A stretch of 64,000 nt of DNA from positions 36,409 through 100,408 of the forward strand of contig SIBQ01000005.1 of assembly GCA_009695095.1 (NCBI GenBank). The letters are read 5' to 3'. Shown piece by piece: positions 59,394 through 64,000 of this stretch. Within the stretch, counting starts at the first letter, position 1; every line of letters begins with the position of its first letter. Under the pieces are notes generated by a model. That model saw only the letters and a list, made by a program, of their open reading frames with translations, was not told the origin of the DNA and did not search any database. The position numbers were made by a program, and so were the translations under genes. The DNA comes from Lacunisphaera sp. (GTDB taxonomy: Bacteria > Verrucomicrobiota > Verrucomicrobiia > Opitutales > Opitutaceae).

Positions 59394-61247
59394 TCAGCGC
59401 ACCGGCGTGGGTTGCAAATAATAAGCGGTGGCCGTGCGTTTCCACCAATGGCCCGTGCGGCGGCGCTCGGCCGGTGTGGTGAATTGATAGTCGTAAAGCA
59501 CCGCCCGCAAGAAGCGCGGCGGATCCTTGGCGAACGGATTTATTTTCAGCAGACGGGTGACCGCCGGGGCGTTGGCCCCCAACTGGCGGATGAAGGGTCC
59601 CAGCCATGGATCGTAGCGCGGATAGGCCAGGGCGGCGAACCAGAGTTGCCAGTCAAGCCGGGGCTGGTGCGGGGCAACGAAGCCCGGCCGGCGCTGCAGG
59701 TCGCCGGGTTTCCACTCGAACTCATAGGTCTCCCAGGTGCGGCCGTCATGACTGCCCTCGATGATGATCTCCGGGCGGTGCGTGGTCATCACGGCAAACA
59801 GCCCGTAACTGTTCACACTGCGGCTGGCGGCGATGAAACGATAGGTGGAGGCAAACCAACCAGGCCATTGCCCGAGGCGCAACAGGCTGGGCAGGGTGAC
59901 AATCAGGGAGGCGGCAAAAAAGAAGACCAAGACGGCCTGCCAGGCTCGCCGACGCAGAGTAGAGAGGGCCCCGGCGGCGACCGGTGCCCGTGGCGCAACG
60001 CGCAACCACCGCAACCACCAGGCATCATCAAGCCACAGCAGGCAGAGGGCGATGGTGAGCAGGTTGAAAAACGTGTAATTGCCCGTGAGTGCGATGAGCA
60101 CCTGCAGCCCGATCAGGCTGAGCACCGCCGCGTGGCGCGGGCGACGGGGACTGAAAAGCAGGAAGGGTGCGGCAAACTCGATCGCAAACATGAGGGCGCA
60201 CGATATTTTGTGAAAACAAACCGGCAGCTGGTGCAGGTGCCACGCAATCCAGGTCGGGAGTGGCTGGGTCTGATAATGATGCGTGAGGGCGGTCAATCCA
60301 CTCCAGGTGGAATCGCCGCTGGCGAGCTTGACGTAGGCGGACATGAATATTAGCCGGAAAAGCAACCAGCCCAACAACCAGCGGGCCACCAGCGGCGGCT
60401 CGGTGCGTTCGACGTCCGCCGATCGCCACGGTGCGAGAAAGACGGTGAGCAGCCCGGTTTCCAACAGCAGATTGTCCCACTGGTAGCCGAGGAAGACCTG
60501 GCCGGCACCGCACAGGGATAGGTAAAAGAGCCAGAGCAACAGCAGGCAAAGCGGCTGGGCGAGGCGGAGAAACAACAGGAGAGAAAGCCCGACGCCACCG
60601 GCGCAAAGAACGTGCAGGAATTTTCCCGCGCCAAAAATCCAGCAAAGGGTGGGCGCCTGCCACCACGCTCCACCGGCCGGTTGTTTCGCCAGCGCGTCAA
60701 GCCAGGCTTGGGCCGGCAGAATGCCGCCCGGACCAATCAGGCCGTCGAGCTGCCCCCAGAGCGAGGCGAAGGCGATGAAGTAAACCACGGCCAGTGCGCG
60801 CAGGAAGACGACGGCCGCAAAGGCGTATTTCGGCTGGCGGAGGTCGGCCCCGCAAAACCAGCGCGTCAGCCGGGAGAAAAACGGACGGTGCCGGGCGACC
60901 ACGCCGTAGCCTGCGTCGAGGACCGGAGCAATACCGGGGACTTTTTCATAGGCCCAGAGCAGTATGTCACCACGGCCGCGACCGTGCCGGCGCACGCGCA
61001 GCGCCGCCGCGACACCGGAGAAGACCGTGCCGTCGGTCTCGACGAGCTGGAGACCCTGGTCGTAGGCGGTCGCGGGGATTTCAGGAAAGCGCGCCGCTTG
61101 GGACTGGGCGGTGGCCAGATCAACCTGCCCGCCGTAAGCCTCGCGCCAGCGTTCGGCCCAGAGCTGGCAGAATCCGCAGTTGCCGTCCCACAGCAGCAGG
61201 GACTTGCCAGCCGGGGGCGAGGCGACGCGGTGGCGCGTTGAAGGCAT
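59394..61247 (-). CDS. DUF393 thiol-oxidoreductase fused to lipase-maturation-factor-like membrane domain
   Basis: The start MPSTRHRVASPPAGKSLLLW at 61247 gives 617 residues. Residues 18-120 are a DUF393 (DCC) domain with LLLWDGNCGFCQLWAERWRE, i.e. a thioredoxin-like CxxC site. The remainder has about nine membrane helices and matches lipase maturation factor family proteins: LRALAVVYFIAFASLWGQLD, GAGQVFLGYQWDNLLLETGL, IFMSAYVKLASGDSTWSGLT, YRFIAASRSVNSYGLFAVMT and EFEWKPGDLQRRPGFVAPHQ. Fusion of the two occurs in related bacteria. It may assist folding or redox of exported proteins at the membrane. The substrate is unknown. Confidence 0.88.
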   Translation of the reverse strand: MPSTRHRVASPPAGKSLLLWDGNCGFCQLWAERWREAYGGQVDLATAQSQAARFPEIPATAYDQGLQLVETDGTVFSGVAAALRVRRHGRGRGDILLWAYEKVPGIAPVLDAGYGVVARHRPFFSRLTRWFCGADLRQPKYAFAAVVFLRALAVVYFIAFASLWGQLDGLIGPGGILPAQAWLDALAKQPAGGAWWQAPTLCWIFGAGKFLHVLCAGGVGLSLLLFLRLAQPLCLLLLWLFYLSLCGAGQVFLGYQWDNLLLETGLLTVFLAPWRSADVERTEPPLVARWLLGWLLFRLIFMSAYVKLASGDSTWSGLTALTHHYQTQPLPTWIAWHLHQLPVCFHKISCALMFAIEFAAPFLLFSPRRPRHAAVLSLIGLQVLIALTGNYTFFNLLTIALCLLWLDDAWWLRWLRVAPRAPVAAGALSTLRRRAWQAVLVFFFAASLIVTLPSLLRLGQWPGWFASTYRFIAASRSVNSYGLFAVMTTHRPEIIIEGSHDGRTWETYEFEWKPGDLQRRPGFVAPHQPRLDWQLWFAALAYPRYDPWLGPFIRQLGANAPAVTRLLKINPFAKDPPRFLRAVLYDYQFTTPAERRRTGHWWKRTATAYYLQPTPVR

Positions 61248-61305
61248 GCGCGTGAAATGCCAACCAGAACGCCCAGCGGCAAGCGGGGATTGGGGCACGC
61301 CCGGC

Positions 61306-61593
61306 TCAGTTCAATTTCTTCAACGCGTCGATGGCCTGGGGGAATTCCGGATCTAACTTGAGCGAGGCCTCGTAGGCGGTGCGGGCGCCGGCCTTGAGGT
61401 GCTGAAAGTGATCGTCGACAGCGGCATAGTCGTCCTTGGTTCAGGCTTTCTCGTCGTGGAGCCGCGGGGCGAGGTGGAGGACAATGAGCCGGTGCATGGG
61501 GCCCTCCGCCGGCGGCGTGACGGGTTTTTCATCGGCGCGCAAGCCGAGGGTGCCGAGCAGCAGGAGGCCGAGAAGGAGGCGGAGTTGCTTCAC
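61306..61593 (-). pseudogene. Small exported TPR-like protein, interrupted by a TGA
   Basis: From GTG 61593 the frame gives KQLRLLLGLLLLGTLGLRAD, a signal peptide, and VTPPAEGPMHRLIVLHLAPR to LHDEKA, then a TGA (61441-61443). The same frame continues TKDDYAAVDDHFQHLKAGAR and ends YEASLKLDPEFPQAIDALKK before its stop at 61306-61308, a TPR-like helix pair. Read across the TGA it would be a normal 95-residue exported protein. The TGA may stand for a Trp (TGG) codon that mutated by one G-to-A change. Confidence in the upstream start is modest. Confidence 0.55.
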
Positions 61594-61668
61594 GGAAATA
61601 AAGCGAGAGTGAGAGCGGATGTGAGTAATATTGGGGAACAATGGCTTGTTACACTTTCACCTTCACCC

Positions 61669-63852
61669 TCACTCGGCCCGCAAGGCCGTCACCGGATCGA
61701 CCTTGGTGGCGCGGCGGGCGGGAATGATGGCGGCAACGAAAGGACACGAGGATGAGCAGGACGGCGACGGCGAAGTAGGTGAGTGGGTCGGTGGGGCTGG
61801 TGTTGAAAAAGAAGTTCTGGTGTTGGGTCCGGCCGAGCGTGCCGAGCAGGAAGGCGAGACCCAGACCGCCGGCGAGACCGATGCCGATCTGCCAGCTGCC
61901 CTGCTTGAGCACCGGGCCGAGAATCGGGCGGCTGTCCGCCCCGAGCGCCATGCGGACGCCGAACTCCTGGCTGCGCTTGTTGACGGAGAAGCTCATGACA
62001 CCGTAGAGCCCGACCGAGGCGAGAATGACCGCGACGATGCCAAAGATGCCGACCATGATCGCGATGATCCGGTTCTGGGCGATGAAGCTGTTCTGGCCGG
62101 CGGCGGGTGTCTCGATGAAGTAAAGCGGCAGATTGCCATCCACCTTGGCGGTCTCGCGGCGCAGGGTGTCGGCGAGCATCTCGGCGCGCTGCCCGCCGCG
62201 CGGCCGGACAATCACGGTGGCGAACTGGCTGACCGCGGGCTGTTCGGGCACGAGCCCGGTAATGGCGGAGGCAAAGGGCAAATAAAAGCCCGTGTCGTCG
62301 ATATTGGCGTTGTTGAACGGACCGGCCATCCGGAGGTCGGGGGCGACGCCGACGATGGTGCGCCACGGGCCGAAGAGGACGCCGTTGTTGGCCACGGTGC
62401 GGAAGCGGCGGCCGAGTGCGCTTTCGCCGGGGAAGTGCTTCTTCGCGAAGGCGGCGTTGACGATGGCGATGGGCTGCTTCTGGTCCGAGTCGTCCGATTG
62501 GAAGTCCCGGCCCTCGAGGATCCGGACCCCGAGCGACTGATGATAACCCTCGCTGATCTGCTCGAGGCTGGTGTTGGGGCGGTCCTTGTTGTCCTTGTAC
62601 GTACGGCCCTCGTTCTCGATGGGGATGGCGCCAGGCCCGTTGAAGACAAAGGTCATCCGGAACCGGCTGGTCAGCGAGGAGGAATCGAACTGGGGAGTGG
62701 AGCGCAATTGGAGGAGCAGGCGCTGGTAGAAATTGAGGCGGTCCTGCTGGGAGGGGTAGGCGCCATCCATCAGACCCATGCGGGCAACGAGGACCCCCTC
62801 GTTGTTGTAGCCGTAATTAATGCTCTGCTGCGCGTGCATGGACCGGGCGAGCAGGAGGGAGGCCACGAGGATGATGCTGGTCAGGACAATCTGGACGATC
62901 ACCAGGCCGCGCGTGATGAAATTGACAGCGCGGCTGGTGTTGCCGCGACCGCCCTCCTTCAGCGCGTCGGAGGCGTTGGCCCGGGAGGACATCCAGGCGG
63001 GCACCAGCCCGGAGACGACCGCGGCGAACATGGACGCCGCCACCGTGAAGCCGAGCACGAGGACATCGATGTCAAAGGTGATCCAGGTGGGCGGCGGAAA
63101 CGGGAGATTGCGCGTGACCGCGGTAAGCAGGTCGATGGCATAGTAGGAGCCGGCCACGCCGACGACGGCGCCGACGGTGGCTAGGATGATGCTCTCGGTG
63201 AGCATCTGGCGGATGAGACGGCTGCGGCCCGCGCCCAGCGCGGAACGGATGGAGAGCTCCTTGGCCCGCAGGGTGGCGCGGGCGAACTGCATGTTCATCA
63301 CGTTAAGGCAGGCGATAAGCAGCACGAGGACACAAATGGCGAGCATCCCGGCCAAGATGCCCTTCAGGAAATTTGGGGTGAAGGTCTTGCGCAGCGGCTG
63401 GACCTCGCCCGTGTTGAACTGCTTGTTGGTGTCGGGGTAGGCGGCGGCGAAGCGTTTGGCGATGCCGTCTATCTCAAGGGTGGCCTGATCGATCGACACG
63501 TCGGGGCGCAACAGGCCGATGACCGCACCGCCGATGGCGCGGGGGTTGTTGCGCGGGAGCGGTGGAAACTCGCTGTTCAGCGGGATCCAGTGTTCCTCGT
63601 TGGTGGGGAAGTTGAAGCCCTTGGCATGACGCCGACGATGATGGCGGGCTTGCCATTTATGCGGACGCCGGTGCCGACGATGCCGGCGACGCCGGCAAAC
63701 TCGCGCTGCCAGAGATTGTGGCTGATGAGGGCCACTTTCTCGGCGCCGGGCCGGTTGTCCTCGGCGGTGAAGTCGCGCCCGAGCAGGGGCACCACGCCGA
63801 GGATGCGCAGCCAGTGCTCCGTGATGTATGCGGCCGTGAACCGCTTGGGGGT
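61669..63852 (-). pseudogene. FtsX/MacB-type ABC permease, frameshifted and cut by an IS element
   Basis: The region encodes a large two-unit permease of the 'acidobacterial duplicated orphan permease' type: periplasmic MacB-like domain (VPLLGRDFTAEDNRPGAEKV), helices (ILAGMLAICVLVLLIACLNV), SVLRA-like RSALGAGRSRLIRQMLTESI, and second unit LASVGLYGVMSFSVNKRSQE. Homology changes frame near 63625 (after GKPAIIVGVMPRA) and again near 61740 (ending in IIPARRATKVDPVTALRAE). At 63852 it is cut by the left end of an insertion sequence, so the N-terminus is separated. The gene is inactive. It would export a substrate or lipoprotein with an ATPase. Confidence 0.88.
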
Positions 63853-64000
63853 TGACCTGACCCCGAAACTTTGAGCTGCCTTCGGTGTTAGTCTGGGCCA
63901 GAAGAAGGACCCAGACTATGAAAGGCATTGGACATACGACCGAGGACAAGATCCGTATTTTACGGGCGGCCGATGGCGGCAAGAGCATCGCAGGGATCTG
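63853..64000 (+). mobile_element. IS3-family insertion sequence, left end (continues past window)
   Basis: TGACCTGACCCCGAAACTTT at 63853 is the probable left terminal repeat (IS3 elements start with TG). It is followed by a leader and an orfA start at 63918. The permease sequence stops exactly where it begins. The right end and the orfB part lie outside the window, so target duplication cannot be checked. Confidence 0.8.
63918..64000 (+). CDS. IS3-family transposase OrfA, N-terminal part
   Basis: The frame from ATG 63918 reads MKGIGHTTEDKIRILRAADG and continues GKSIAGI to the window end. This is the helix-turn-helix start of IS3/IS911-type OrfA, which binds the element's ends (KIRILREADGG in relatives). 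It is preceded by AAGGA at 63905. Only 27 residues are visible, so the group within IS3 is not certain. A full element would need a -1 frameshift to make OrfAB. Confidence 0.82.
   Translation, partial: MKGIGHTTEDKIRILRAADGGKSIAGI

Overview
The window is high-GC bacterial chromosome and most resembles Verrucomicrobiota, probably Opitutaceae. This is inferred from the gene mix, from codon use, and from many short inverted-repeat elements between genes; no marker gene such as 16S rRNA is present. Housekeeping genes dominate: rpoN, menG/ubiE, an HU/IHF protein, hisS, cdd-kbl, serA-plsY, lysC-thrC, cardiolipin synthase, radC, surA-mfd, rnc, parA, and tRNA-Tyr and tRNA-Cys.

Layout. 1-4.7 kb: the start of an ankyrin-repeat protein, a frameshifted response regulator, rpoN, a kinase remnant, an A-type Fe-S carrier, a broken lipoprotein and menG. 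4.7-13.7 kb: HU, hisS, a hydrolase, an M13 peptidase, cdd-kbl with a tdh remnant upstream, and two alkylation-repair genes around a small duplicated secreted protein. 13.6-17.2 kb: dgt among heptamer repeats with a second copy of its tail, then GNAT and prolyl-oligopeptidase pseudogenes. 17.3-34.5 kb: amino-acid, lipid and DNA-repair genes, an ABC-2 permease pair and a RidA protein. 34.6-36.4 kb: an M81 peptidase gene of lower GC that looks acquired. 36.5-43.4 kb: a sugar-type oxidoreductase/aminotransferase pair, an MFS exporter, a dehydrogenase plus beta-lactamase-fold pair, and a broken DUF1080 gene.

The most interesting block is 43.4-53.1 kb. A divergent promoter region with a perfect 18-bp palindrome separates two lipoprotein genes from a four-gene operon. 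The operon encodes a MotA/TolQ/ExbB-like channel, a protein with actin/Hsp70-like and possibly FHA-like parts, and two single-pass von Willebrand A proteins that share a DCICCGFGA signature. Facing it is a second operon: a membrane-anchored TPR protein, a secreted disordered protein, and a protein with nine calcium-binding (thrombospondin type 3) repeats. I read this as a candidate proton-motive-force-driven envelope machine of unknown function.

From 53.2 kb to the end come an M48 peptidase, a double TonB-domain protein, a truncated tolC, an ABC ATPase, two methyltransferases, a DUF393/lipase-maturation-factor fusion, and an ABC permease gene broken by frameshifts and by an IS3-family element at the right edge. 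The window has many damaged genes. They carry transition-type nonsense codons (often at likely Trp codons), single-base frameshifts and clean internal deletions. This is either real gene decay or partly assembly error, and raw reads would decide.
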